From contig OZ038500.1 in NCBI GenBank assembly GCA_964036315.1, forward strand, positions 53,932,909 to 53,996,908: a stretch of 64,000 nt of DNA, read 5' to 3'. The stretch is from Acanthosepion esculentum (Eukaryota; Mollusca; Cephalopoda; Sepiida; Sepiidae). Below the pieces are notes generated by a model. It was not told the origin of the DNA. It made no database searches and worked only from the letters and a program-made list of their open reading frames with translations. This document shows, piece by piece, positions 52,847 through 63,404 of the stretch; within the stretch, counting starts at the first letter, position 1, and each line of letters begins with the position of its first letter. The translations under genes and the position numbers were made by a program.

Positions 52847-53089
52847 AACAAGTTTGATTGAATTCCACCGACATTGTCTATCTGTTTAATCTTTTATTGT
52901 AGTTTACATTTTTCGAATTAGCTGTATATTGTGATCGAAATTGTTTATAAACTGTCCGAAATTCATGTTTGACCCTCTCAGTCATTTTTAAGAACCATGT
53001 AGTGTCTGTGGGAGAAAAGATTCCGTTCCCTAAATCAAATCTGAATTTGAAATAAAAGGTTCTAAAAATACCAGATAAGAACGGCGAAC

Positions 53090-53725
53090 AACACTTTGTG
53101 CATTTTTGGGCTCACGTTTTCCACTGATGTGAAGTGGAGTGATTATATTTAATTTATTGAATAAAGTGTTAGGTCTACTGCAAAGAAACTTGGTTCACTG
53201 TGCCGTGCCAAACAATTGTTCTTGTCAGAATCCATCTAGCACATTTACAAATCTACCATTCGTCCGTGTATTGAACACTGATGCCATATCTGGTCTGGTG
53301 CTCCTACTATATATTTCGAGATTCTCAACAAATTCAAAAATGTAATGATCCTGACCTGGCATCTCGACTTCAGCCACTTTCTCAGAGACGTGTTGTGGCT
53401 TCCCTCTGTCTTTTCGACAAATATTTTCATGGCAGCTGTTCTAATGAGTCTTTTTCCTTAGTACTGCTAGATTGGCAACTAGGTCTCACCGTTTTACTGT
53501 TGAACTAGTTAGATGCAACTGTCTATTCTATTCTAATAGTTTATCGCACTTCTCGCCTATGGAACACCCTCCGATTTCAAATTTAAATGCAACGTCAATC
53601 GCCATCTTCTATTTTCCTGTATTGTAATTTTCCTCACTTCTCCTCACTAAAGTCTTCTCAGTCTCTTTCACTCTCTGTAACCCACCCCGCGTCACAGTGG
53701 CTTTATCGTCTTGCTTTAAAAAACA
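53090..53725 (+). mobile_element. LINE-A fragment to 3' end
   Basis: The forward strand encodes 'STANLPFVRVLNTDAISGLV'-like sequence (post-RT block). In another frame come 'CNDPDLASRLQPLSQRRVVA' and 'SLCLFDKYFHGSCSNESFSL', then a degenerate C-terminus ('taaatgcaacgtcaatcgcc') and the 3' UTR 'gcgtcacagtggctttatcg'. Confidence 0.85.
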
Positions 53726-54161
53726 ATAGGATATAGCTAATAAATGTTTTATCTACAATACTGACAATATTAATTTTCTAATAATAATCGAGAAAGTCGA
53801 AAATGCTGAAACAAAAACGGAACAAAAACATAAAATTTGGACCGTTTATCCACAATTTCGATTTGGATGTGCAACAAATTATTGGAAAATGGGAAAAATA
53901 GGATAAAAATTTAAAAGACAGATCTTGTTACTTGAGATTAATACAACTTGTTTAAATTAATTTTTGCTACATATGAATGGAAATAAAATATGGATCAAAT
54001 ATAGAAGTGAATCCGACAGAATGATAGGATAAGGAACAAATAGGACATGTTTATAAATTTAGCATATTTCGCTTTTATTTAAGCGTCATCAGAAAGAAAT
54101 ATGAAGAAGAAGAAAAGAAAATTCTGGTATTTTTTATTTGCGTGAATTTCATTGGTTAAGT
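53726..54161. other. No recognised feature
   Basis: AT-rich, apparently unique; the last 8 bases are a target duplication. Confidence 0.4.
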
Positions 54162-55016
54162 CAGTGGTTCCCAACCTTTTTTTACATGGCGGCACACTAT
54201 TGAGTTCTTTAAATTTTCGCGGCACACCTATCACAAAAAATAAATATTTTCCACTCATAAAGCCTTTTTGCAATAAAATAATAAAAAACAAGGAATTTAT
54301 TTGTGCATGATTAGCCTGAAATTGAAAAGGTTAAAAATGGTTAGGAAAAGGTAAAAAAATGTTTGGGAGTTAGGAGCATTACGTAAAACCTCACATAGTA
54401 CAGTTCTGTGTTACAACTTTTTGTCTTACAACCTGTGTATTTAGGAATCGTTTTGGTATCGAAATCGGGTCAGAATTATTCAGCTCCGATGCCGATTCCC
54501 GATACTTTGAAAAACTCCTGATATTCCGATTAATCGCCCCGTGACTAATATAAACCATAATAACGCTTACCAATTAGTATACGCGAAACGTTTAGATTCC
54601 AGAAATTCGGCGATTTTGAATTGAGCGGTTTGTTTGTTTGTTTGTTTGTTTGGGGTTTTATGGCATATCAACCACTATGGGTTATTTAATGCCAGATCCA
54701 GTATTTACTAAATATATCAAAAACGTATAGTTGGCAACATCATTGTTTCAAAAACGTATAGCTGGCAACATCATTGTTTCAAAAAAATGTATCCCTGGCA
54801 AAAATCATTGTTTCAAAAACGTATAGCTGGCAACATCATTGTTTCCCATCACATTTTAGGGGTAAGAATTGAGCGGTGTCATCGTGATTAAGAAATTGAA
54901 TGTCTTTATGAAACAAAATGAAATTAAATGGCTTCTAGGTATTATCTCATCGTGGCACACCAGTAATCATTCCGCGGCACACTAATGTGCCGCGGCACAG
55001 TGGTTGGGAACCACTG
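54162..55016. mobile_element. hAT-like element with exact 8-bp target duplication
   Basis: Ends 'cagtggttcccaaccttttt' and 'ggttgggaaccactg' are inverted. The flanks are 'ggttaagt' at 54154-54161 and 55017-55024. A second shared block, 'ggcggcacac' / 'cgcggcacacta', lies inside. 855 bp including a nested SINE at 54630-54865; no transposase. Confidence 0.93.
54630..54865 (-). mobile_element. SINE-3-type tail nested in the hAT element
   Basis: Flanked by a 12-bp duplication 'gaattgagcggt' (54618-54629 and 54866-54877). It begins (gttt)n, the reverse of an (AAAC)n tail. 'atggcatatcaaccactatg' and 'ggttatttaatgccagatcc' follow. It then has four copies of a roughly 33-bp unit 'aaacgtatagctggcaacat' (54719-54846). 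Confidence 0.85.
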
Positions 55017-55164
55017 GGTTAAGTAGACCTCACGTGTATTTGTCTTGTCATGTAGCGTTCGTGTGCATAATTCTTGTGTGTGTATTAATTCAAGCTGGCC
55101 TATGTGGGATTTCGTTGATAGCGTGCCTGTGCGTGTGTGCGCGCGCGCCTTTGTTATTATGTGC

Positions 55165-55655
55165 ATACAAGATTAATTTTTACTGTAGAAAGGCATTGAA
55201 AATCAAGGAGAAAGCGATTGTTAGTAACCAGGAATTAATGCCAGCATTACGAAGAAAATAAGTCTATTATTATATGTATAAGAGATATACTTTTTATTAT
55301 AGAAATGCATTGGAAATAAAGAAGAACGGTATAGTCAGTGGCCGTGGAATAATGCAAGTGTTACTGACATAATACGAATGTTATATGTAAAACGATACAA
55401 AATTTACGATAGAAATATATTGAAAATAAGCAAGAATGACTTAGTGGTCAGAAACTAATGCGAGTGTTATTCAGAGGTTCTATCTATTTATATGCATAAT
55501 AGATAAATATTTATTATCGGAATGGAGCATTGAAAATCAGGACGAAAGGGATTTCTTGTGATCAGGAATTAAGGCAAGTGTTACTGAGAGGATAAAAATA
55601 TTATTAGCATAATAGATGAAGATTTACTATAAAAATGCATTGAAACTAGATTCAA
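55165..55655. repeat. Diverged tandem repeat, about 112 bp x 5
   Basis: Anchor 'gcattgaaaat' (or close) at 55193, 55307, 55417, 55527 and 55637. Each unit also has 'aggaattaatgcca'-like and 'agtgttact'-like blocks. The units are much more diverged than in the 118-bp array. Confidence 0.75.
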
Positions 55656-55664
55656 TGGTAATAG

Positions 55665-55790
55665 ACATTATTGGCAGCAAGCCGGTAGATGAAAATAAAT
55701 AAATATTCTATTTAATAAATAAACAGAGCGTCTACTCAAATACGAGTAACCACTAAAAAGAATGTTTAAGTAATTAATAAAAATCTGTCT
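55665..55790 (+). mobile_element. SINE-5 tail
   Basis: 'agccggtagatgaaaataaa', 'aacagagcgtctactcaaat' and 'acgagtaaccactaaaaaga' match 56055-56150. Confidence 0.7.
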
Positions 55791-55934
55791 GATTAATAAA
55801 TGAAAAATCCATTCCCTTTCTTTACAAATTGCTTTGTTTACCTTATCGTAAAATCTTGAACAGAGGTGTCTATTTCAAGAGTTAGAGAAAAATCTGTCTT
55901 TAAAGACACTATTAACTTTGCTTGGTCATCGACG

Positions 55935-56150
55935 CACTCTGTAGCCGAGAGGTCAAAGCACGTCAGATCTAATGACGGTTTCCCCTAGGGGAACGTAGGT
56001 TTGATTCCTGGCGGACAGTGCATATTTTTCCCTAATAAGATTTCTAGAATATTCAGGCCGGTAGACAAAAATAATAAATATACTGTTTAATAAACAAAGA
56101 GAACGTTTACTCAAATTTGAGTATTTACTAAAAATAGGTCGAAGTAATAT
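55935..56150 (+). mobile_element. SINE-5, full copy with Ser/Leu-tRNA-like head
   Basis: The acceptor ends 'gcact' (about 55936) and 'agtgc' (about 56016) can pair. The A box is 'tagccgagaggtcaaagc'. An anticodon-like stem cgtca/tgacg carries a 7-base loop. A variable-arm-like 'gtttcccctaggggaac' precedes the B box 'gtaggtttgattcctggcgg'. A long variable arm is typical of Ser and Leu tRNAs. The loop lacks the usual T33, so it is not a working tRNA. Confidence 0.78.
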
Positions 56151-56221
56151 ATATATATACATATATATATATATGCACATTTCATGAAATGTGCATGAAA
56201 GAAGGATTGCTGCCTAAATAC

Positions 56222-56227
<6 letters not shown>

Positions 56228-56288
<61 letters not shown>
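56228..56288. repeat. (TA)n microsatellite
   Basis: About 60 bases; a shorter run lies at 56150-56174. Confidence 0.97.
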
Positions 56289-56292
<4 letters not shown>

Positions 56293-57027
56293 CATATGAT
56301 AAAGATGTCTATATATTTCTTTCATTTATATTACATTACATTTTCTCTGTGCTAAGCCTACTTATGTTTATTTATAAAATGGCGGTGCTTACTTCAGCGG
56401 ACAGCGAGTATTGAAAATAAAGATTCTTAACCGGACATGTTAGGACGCAGAACATCATATCAGTAAAAGTTGGTTGTGTTAGTGAACTTTCGCCCGTTAA
56501 ACGATTTCTTTCGACGTTAAAAACAAGGACATTGTGCGCCCAGACATGATGCCGTTATCCCAGACAGGAAGTAACATCTGTTTTCTAATACAGAGCATGT
56601 ACGACAGGTTGAGCAGTTGCTTTTAGACCATGTTAATAATGAGATATTTTACAAGCATTGTAATAATTGTTCTTCGTTTTTAGATAATTTTATGATCGAT
56701 TAAATTTTTTCATTTCATTTTCTGTGAAATGTGAGATGAGACATAACTGGAGATTTTACATAACTTTGGCTGATGAAGAACTTGTTGACCATGTTCGTCG
56801 TAGTCTATGAATATAGAATCCAGCGCAGTACGTAATCTGTTCAATGAAACAACGTTAAAGATTAACACTCACGAGTCAGACACTCTACTGGATCTGACTA
56901 TATTGCCAATAGCAGCAGCAGCTGTTCCATAATTCTTCAGTCTTCGAAGGTCTCGGGGGTTGGCAGTGAATATTCGGAAAAAAAACATGGCTGCCTTTAT
57001 ACACGTCTAATTGAATATTTTGAGCTT
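56289..57027. other. No recognised feature
   Basis: Unique-looking, somewhat less AT-rich near 56380-56600. No domain recognised. Confidence 0.4.
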
Positions 57028-57090
57028 TCTGATTGGTTAACTCTTCTACTGGTCAACTATAAAATGAGTCAGCTCGTTTTGGTTGGCTCA
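57028..57090 (+). promoter_or_regulatory. Promoter-like motif cluster (speculative)
   Basis: Inverted CCAAT 'gattggtta' (57031), TATA-like 'ctataaaat' (57058) and an AP-1-type 'tgagtca' (57065) lie in order, about 30 bases before a TCACTAG initiator-like site. The spacing fits a pol II core promoter. No transcript evidence. Confidence 0.25.
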
Positions 57091-57106
57091 CTAGTATATT
57101 AAAGTA

Positions 57107-57592
57107 TTTGTTGTTGTGTCTGAATGAGTGCGTGTCAGTGTGTGTGCTTGGGATGGATGAATGTTCTATAATATAATAGTCCCGCATTGATTTCGGCCAG
57201 TGAACTGGCATTTCTGCCACATTTAGTTATTGTGGGGGTTTTATTTACTAATAATATTTTCTTTAGTTTCTTGTAAATATTTTTATTCATTTGTATATAC
57301 TGATTGGGGTTAATTTTTAAAATTGTTATTTTATTCCCCTCCCCCCACAGACATTGAATTGTACATATGGGGACTAGTCAGTATTTTCATAGAGACAGTG
57401 AGGTATTATGGTGGTTGTAGTAAGAACGGTATGTATGAATGTGGTGTTTTGGTGTAAGGAATATTGTTCGTACGATTGGGTCAGTGTTTGCGGCTAGCTA
57501 AGTTATAGTTAAGACAGATGAAGACCGTCCTATTTTCCCCAATCCCCCCTTTGGCCATGTGCCACATTTCTGTACAGTATACAGAATAAATA
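57107..57592 (+). mobile_element. Retroposon J, copy 2, with 14-19-bp target duplication
   Basis: It is flanked by 'tcactagtatattaaagta' at 57088-57106 and 57593-57611. Internal sequence matches 3605-3945. An open segment (57351-57428) follows 'ccctccccccacag' and reads 'ELYIWGLVSIFIETVRYYGG' then 'CSKNG'. The corresponding segment in copy 1 reads 'KFYIWELVRDIEDSGRSKNG'. An AATAAA (57585-57590) sits just before the right end, as in a retroposed polyadenylated RNA. Confidence 0.7.
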
Positions 57593-57611
57593 TCACTAGT
57601 ATATTAAAGTA

Positions 57612-58089
57612 CCCAAAAACTCTAACAGAACTGTCTTTTCTTTTCAAACCGTTTGAAGTCATTGCTTTAATTACTTTTAGTTTGATGTTTTGGGCTTTGT
57701 GGCAATTGGAGGTAATGGGCGAAACTACCTGTGGCGCAGCTTATTTTATATTCAATTTTCCTCAGCTTCTATACTAAATTTGTTATACCTGATTCATACG
57801 ATGAGGTATTTGAAGTATTTACTAATTCCAACTCCTGAATGTTAATCTTATTTATTCAGTCAAATATATGCTTTATTTATTTTAATTCTATAGGCCTAAT
57901 TATAAAGAGGTATTTTAATTTTTTTCTCAAAATTAAATTGGACAATTTTGTAGATGTAATCTCTAAACTGATGCAGTTAATTTCAAATTTCATCGAATTT
58001 GATTTCGCAAAGAGCTGGCTTTTTAGATAATATTGGTCCCAGAAGATAATCCCAGTGTGCGATGCCATTTGGAGTGTACCTGAAATCCT
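57612..58089. other. No recognised feature
   Basis: Short ORFs only. Confidence 0.4.
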
Positions 58090-58400
58090 CACTGCAGTTT
58101 GTTAACCTAAGCCTCGTAAGTGAAATTGGGTAGAAAAAACTGTTCAGAAACCGTCAAAGGTTTTGCTAGCATAAAGTCACAAGTCATCGTGTTCGAGGGT
58201 TTGAGCATACTGGCTTTGTTCAACTATTGATCACGCCAGACGATAGGCTCTCTCCCAGAAACTGTAACTAAGGGCCGCTCAGCCTAGCTGCAGTATAAAC
58301 CACCGGTTGATTCCGTAGGTGTTGAAGAGATGCGAATGTGCCTGAGCGGGTATCTGCAACAGGGATTATCTAGCGACTCTAGTAGACGGGTGGACTCAAA
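58090..58400 (+). repeat. Repeat F, copy 3
   Basis: 'gtgaaattgggtagaaaaaa', 'cagaaaccgtcaaaggtttt', 'aaagtcacaagtcatcgtgt' and 'ccaccggttgattccgtagg' match 19965-20160. It stops before the 'ggtgtacattaac' end. Confidence 0.75.
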
Positions 58401-58733
58401 AAGTGCAACCTGACATTATTTCCGGTTCACATTCCTCGCCGGATTTTGAACAGGAGTAGAGGTTTTTAAAACAATAAACATTGCCGAAAGAGAGTTAAAA
58501 AAAGAAAGAAAAAAAAGCGGTGTCATGGGAAAAACTGTCCTTCTGACACTCGTTTTTTTTGCGGACACGAAGATCCATATTTGCCGAATACATATAATTT
58601 ACATTATAATTTTGATATTATTTGTGAATAAATATACATTTAAATCAAAATTAAAATAACATTTTTTAATTAAGGCGTTTAAGCAGTAACTATTTTAATA
58701 TTTTCTTTAAGTTTTTTTCTTAGCCAGAAAAGG
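58401..58733. other. No recognised feature
   Basis: AT-rich. Confidence 0.4.
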
Positions 58734-58915
58734 TGATTGATTGATTTTTTACGTCTTATCAACCCCCTGTGAGTTATTTAAAGCGAGGGAAACATTTCGG
58801 ATAGCTTACAGTACTCGGTTTTCCGAAGTGGTGATGCGTTTGAGTACTAACCAAGTTCAACACTGTTTAGCTTCAGGGATAGAACGAGAATCAGTGCTTT
58901 CAGAGTAATTTGACC
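58734..58915 (-). mobile_element. SINE-2 deletion form: 5S head + tail
   Basis: 'gattgattgattttttacgt' and 'cttatcaaccccctgtgagt' are the reversed tail. 'gagtactaaccaagttcaac' and 'actgtttagcttcagggata' are a reversed 5S-like segment around its A box. The tRNA part is missing. Confidence 0.7.
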
Positions 58916-59199
58916 GTAGGCCTAGAAAAGGTGGCATGTTATAAAAACGTAATATTTGATAAATCGAAATGAATCGTGATATCAAAGCTGATTCAATAAT
59001 TCTTCTAAATGATTTATTAGGAATAAACCTTAGCATTTTTGTCTTTTTAAAATCAAAAGGATAGTTTGAATTTTGTATATTGGGAGAATAAACAATTTAA
59101 TGTCTCTAAGATTTTTCTACCTCTTTTGTGCTCATAGATGTTTTTTAAAAATTTCGTCGTGTTTCACCAATATAAATTTATCAAATCTACTACCAGGCA

Positions 59200-59200
<1 letters not shown>

Positions 59201-59250
<50 letters not shown>
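59201..59250. repeat. (TA)n(TG)n microsatellite
   Basis: About 20 bases TA then 30 bases TG. Confidence 0.97.
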
Positions 59251-59251
<1 letters not shown>

Positions 59252-59489
59252 CAATCCCTATTTTAGGCAAGTTTCATTAGAAACGTCTGACAAGGTACTG
59301 CGGTTATATTTTTTATTTAATTTTTCTTGCGTTCTTATAATTTTCTTCTTTTCTAGACATAAATTATTTAGAAAGTGTCCAAATGTTATGTATGTCCGAG
59401 CCATTTCGGCTATACTTCAAGCCACTGTCAAAAGTTAAAAAGTACAAATAAAATCATCCTTGATAATGACTAAAAGTATTGCCGAAAGC

Positions 59490-60475
59490 GCTCAGGCATA
59501 TATAGGTTTCCGTACAATCATCGAAGTGAAGCAACGTCGAGCCTGGTCATTACCCAGATTGTGCTGTAAGCTTGGATGTGCGGGTTGTGTTATGGATAAT
59601 GGCTCAGAATTGTCAATCAGAGAGCCGAGTTCCATTTTCAGTCGGGTTCATTATATACGCTTACTTGCAAATGCCATTGGGAAAGGTATGAATCCACCTT
59701 TTCTCCTTCAGCTATGGGTTAATTTGTAAAACTTTTATCACTAAACCATTATTTTCACAAATAAATTCTTATAATGTAAAAATATTTTCTGGCTTAAAAT
59801 AACCTGCAATGGGTTGACAAGCCGTAGAAAACGAATCAATCAATCAATCTACTGATTAAGCAGAAGAAATTAAAAGAAGAAATTAGTAAGACTTGTAAAC
59901 CATTATTATCGCCAAAATATATTCTTACAATCTAAAAAATATTTTCTGGCTTTAAATAACCTGCAAAGGGTTGATAAACCGTAGAAAACGAATCAATCAA
60001 TCAATCTACTGATTAAGTAGAAGAAATTAAAAGAAGAAATTAGTAAGACTTGTAAACCATTATTATCGCCAAAATATATTCTTACAGTCAAACAAATATT
60101 TTCTGGCTTTAAATAACCTGCAAAGGGTTGATAAGCCGTAGAAAACGAACCAATCAATCAATCTACTGATTAAGCAGAAGAAATTAAAAGAAGAAATTAG
60201 TAAGACTTGTAAACCATTATTATCACCAAAATATATTCTTACAATCTAAAAATATTTTCTGGCTTTAAATAACCTGCAAAGGGTTGATAAGCCGTAGAAA
60301 ACGAATCAATCAATCAATCTACTGATTAAGCAGAATAAATTAAAAGAAGAAATTAGTAAGACTTGTAAACCATTATTATCGCCAAAATATATTCTTACAA
60401 TCTAAAAACTATTTTCTGGCTTTAAATAACCTGCAAAGTGTTGATAAGTCGTAGAAAACGAATCAATCAATCTTA
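59490..60475 (+). mobile_element. SINE-2 with tandem tail, second locus
   Basis: The head is a 5S remnant: 'tcatcgaagtgaagcaacgt', 'cgagcctggtcattacccag', 'attgtgctgtaagcttgg', lacking most of the C-box half. A tRNA-like part 'gtgcgggttgtgttatggat' and body 'cttctccttcagctatgggt' follow. Tail units start at 59791, 59948, 60105, 60261 and 60418, a period of 156-157. Unit sequence is nearly identical to the array at 18231-18860. Confidence 0.88.
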
Positions 60476-60689
60476 GATACATATATGTATATTTGGCTAG
60501 CAATTTTTCAGTCATATATGTATTTTTAAATACGACAAATTCATTTTTTATGTAATTTCTCTTGTTTTTCAGGAAGGGAGCGGATGGTTGGCTCAAAACT
60601 ATGTAGAATTTATTCATTGTTTAATCGTTGGTTCTATCAGTTTTTAGCATTCTCTTGTCATTCTCAGGAATATCCTGAAAGAGAAATAA

Positions 60690-61300
60690 ATGTCCTGTGT
60701 CTTTTCTATAAATAATTTCATCGTAATTGTTCTGATGAAATTCCCTCTATGGTACCTAGACTTTATGAATTTAAGCGCAGTATTAGATTGGCGGAAAGAT
60801 CTTTACTGTTGAAATGGCTAGATATAACCGTAAGTTCTATGCTAACAGTTTCTTTTATCGTACTACTCGCTTGTGGAACTCTCTTCCGGCTACTTGTTTC
60901 CTAATCACCTTTGATTTTCAAAAATTTAAATGCAATGTCAATCGTTATCTTTTATCTTCTTAATTCTTGTACTTTTATTGTCCTCCCTCCTTAATAATAG
61001 TTTTTCTCATATTCTCTAACACTCCGTAATCTCTTGTGTCCTGGTAGATTTATGCCTTGCTTGAGGAGAAATGATTAAAAAATGGTAGAATAGTAAATTT
61101 TCTATTGCATTTATTATATTACAAGAGTTGTAATGATTAAAAAAGTACTAAGAGTTCATGACACGTTGCGGGACAGTTTGTAAATCCGCTGGTGGGCGGA
61201 AAAGATGTGCAAACACTCGCAAAAATAGACCTAATGACAACAAAATGTATGTTCCTCATGTTTACCAACTTTGTGTCGTAGATTTTAAAATTTTCTATCA
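60690..61300 (+). mobile_element. LINE-A with shared 3' flank, second copy
   Basis: Encodes 'SRTTRLWNSLPATCFLITFD'-type C-terminus ('ctactcgcttgtggaactct'), then a 3' UTR with 'tgccttgcttgaggagaaat'. About 60 bases of AT-rich extra sequence follow. Then comes 'agttcatgacacgttgcggg' to 'gcaaacactcgcaaaaatag', the flank also found at 48530-48662. Confidence 0.85.
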
Positions 61301-61370
61301 CACTTGTCGCCTGCGGGACTCTCTTCCAGCTACTTGCTTCCCTGTCAACTTGTGCTCTTAATCTATTAAA
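61300..61370 (+). mobile_element. LINE-A shard
   Basis: 'cacttgtcgcctgcgggact' and 'cttccagctacttgcttccc' encode the 'LWNSLPATCFP' block again. Confidence 0.65.
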
Positions 61371-61384
61371 AGCAGTCGAAAATC

Positions 61385-61650
61385 TTTTATTTTCTTTACG
61401 ATAAACTTAGGTTTCCAGCACATAGTGAGGAAAGACGGCTTGGAAAATCCGATACTCACGGAACAGATAGAGGTCAAGAGAAACAAAGGAAAACAACGCA
61501 TAAAGTGCTTAGTGAGCTTGAGTAAATGGATGGCGGAACAGGGTTTCGGAGAAATAACAGAAAGACGAAGTTTATTAAGAGGTACACATGATAGTTGTGG
61601 AGATCCACGATCGCCTACGCCCTGAGGGGACACGACACAGAAGAATGCTA
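61385..61650 (+). mobile_element. LINE-B 3' half
   Basis: The forward frame reads 'MRKDGLENPILTEQIEVKRN', 'KGKQRIKCLVSLSKWMAEQG' and 'FGEITERRSLLRGTHDS', the C-terminal part of LINE-B. The 3' end 'cgatcgcctacgccctgagg' follows. Nearly open over 66 codons. Confidence 0.88.
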
Positions 61651-61749
61651 TTTTCTTTGAATTAAAACCGAAATTAAAGCTTCAAAGACATTTACATTAT
61701 TACAAGAAGCTTTTAAATTTTCATCAGAAAATGTCGATGATCATTTTTT

Positions 61750-62095
61750 GAGATCCATGTCCCTTCAGGACGTTGACGATTTTGACGGTTTTTTCTTTAT
61801 TAACTGTGAATTGTCATGGATTCTTAGGAAGGATAGGGGAGTAGTTTCTTGTTGCCTTCTTCGCGTTTTGGAATTCAGAGTTTTTCTTCTCTAAGAGAAG
61901 ACTGGTTGTCGCCCAAGACCAGAGAGTTCAATCAACCTTGCTATTTAACCCATAGCTGGTTGGGAGAAGAGATGGATTCATGTCGTTTCCATGGGCATTT
62001 GTGCGAAAGTGAAAACAACAGGCTAGGCCGGAATTTGAACTCGGCTCGCCGATTCTACTTTCAGCGCTGATAATCGTTACACCAACCCGTGCAAT
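61750..62095 (-). mobile_element. LINE-B 3' end plus SINE-2-related tRNA SINE
   Basis: 'catgtcccttcaggacgttg' is a LINE-B 3' end in reverse. From 62095 leftward lies a tRNA-like SINE: head 'gcacgggttggtgtaacgat' (A box), 'gagccgagttcaaattccgg' (B box), body 'cacaaatgcccatggaaacg', tail 'gggcgacaaccagtcttctc'. It has no 5S head. Confidence 0.7.
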
Positions 62096-62700
62096 TATTG
62101 CCACTTTTGTAATAGTTTTGGCACTGGCGTCGTTGAGATGAGCAGCATATTAATGCAGACATATTTGGAGGTTATAGATGCAAAACAGGAACGCAACCAT
62201 GACGTCACGTGTTGTGCGCATGTATATGAATGGCTTATCTGTATTAATTTGTTATCTTTAGTGATCTGAAGAAACCGCCATTATTACCTATTCTCGACCG
62301 AACATTTTCGTGACATTCGAAATTAATGTCTATAAAAAATTAACTGAGTATTATAAAAGGCCAAACGATCGAGTGGCTTGAGGTGGACTGGTATGTAATC
62401 AAAAAGTATCGGGGTTGTTGCTATGGTAACGGAACTGGCCCTTGAACTCTGTTGCGCGAACAAACTAACTTATAACTTCCTCGCTTAATTTCGTTGTTTA
62501 TAGCAGTGCTTGAAAGGAAAATGTGTAGAGGGTGGTCGTCTCATCATACCACAGCGGTTCTATCAGTGACCATGGCTTGTGCAGCAGTTTTGAGCCAAGC
62601 CCTACATTCCCCAGGTCCGACAATCACCATAGAAGGGTAGGAAGATAGTAATACCACTTTCAAATAACGAAGAAAATCAACATATAAAACGTTGACTTTT
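62096..62700. other. Mostly unrecognised; short motifs only
   Basis: Holds 'tgacgtcacgtg' (62210-62221, CRE plus E-box) and 'gttgctatggtaac' (62417-62430, X-box-like). 'gtaatcaaaaagtatcgggg' just before the latter recalls a DNA-transposon terminus. Confidence 0.4.
62417..62430. promoter_or_regulatory. X-box-like (RFX) palindrome
   Basis: 'gttgctatggtaac' fits the RFX consensus GTTGCCATGGYAAC with one change in the centre. It may be part of a transposon end. Confidence 0.35.
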
Positions 62701-62765
62701 TACCTGGGCTCGAACACTGACTGTTGGAGCCGGTGGGAATTACGTTAAACACAATGCCGCGCAAA

Positions 62766-62787
62766 CCTCATCATCATCATCATTATT

Positions 62788-62822
<35 letters not shown>

Positions 62823-62887
62823 TGTCGTTGTTGTTGTTCTTCTTCTTGTTATTGTTGTTGCTATTATCATCATCATCATCATCATCA

Positions 62888-62936
<49 letters not shown>
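62766..62936. repeat. Compound trinucleotide repeat
   Basis: (CAT)n, (TTG/TTC)n, (CAT)n, (TTA)n. His-, Asn- and Asp-rich ORFs through it are artefacts. Confidence 0.96.
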
Positions 62937-62937
<1 letters not shown>

Positions 62938-63400
62938 TCCAGGCACTGGAAATTCTATTAGATGCCTTTGCAACTTAAGAACAGTATAATAACTTTAAAA
63001 TCACATGCAGTGCTCTAGCAATTTTCCAGACAAAATGACAAAAAATATCCTTTGGATTTTATATGCGAAGATAAGACGTAGTCATCTTGTACCAGGCATC
63101 TCGCTAAAGGGTTTTTCAGCGGTGGCGGATCGAATAGGAATTTCTACATCAAAATTAGTTCACATCACAGCTTTACAATAACTTTCAGGGTTGGGTCTGC
63201 GAGTGATTAAAATAGATGATTTTTTTTTTACTTGTTGGGCGCCTGAGCTAACTTAACTCTAGAATTCCGTAATATTAAATGCCTTCAAATATCTTCAAAT
63301 ACGATATTAATCCATGAGTAACTCGAGACACAAGGACGCGGAGACGCTTTTTTTAAAAAAAAAAACGACTTTAAATTAGTTACAATCTAATTTCTATAAC
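62937..63400. other. No recognised feature
   Basis: AT-rich; homopolymer T9 and A14 near 63215 and 63355. Confidence 0.4.
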
Positions 63401-63404
63401 GATA

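Noticed and set aside
55935..56025. Functional Ser/Leu tRNA gene
   Set aside because: The anticodon loop lacks T33, the acceptor stem has a mismatch and the sequence is the head of a repeated element.
59340..59450. Third Penelope-like 3' end ('tttcggctatacttcaagcca')
   Set aside because: Too short and without inverted repeats or coding sequence to support it.
62700..62765. tRNA-like element in reverse ('tgttcgagccc' B box)
   Set aside because: Only the B box is convincing; the A box and folding are poor, and no second copy is seen.
62740..62973. Asn/Asp- or His-rich protein
   Set aside because: Reads straight through trinucleotide repeats; no flanking coding sequence.
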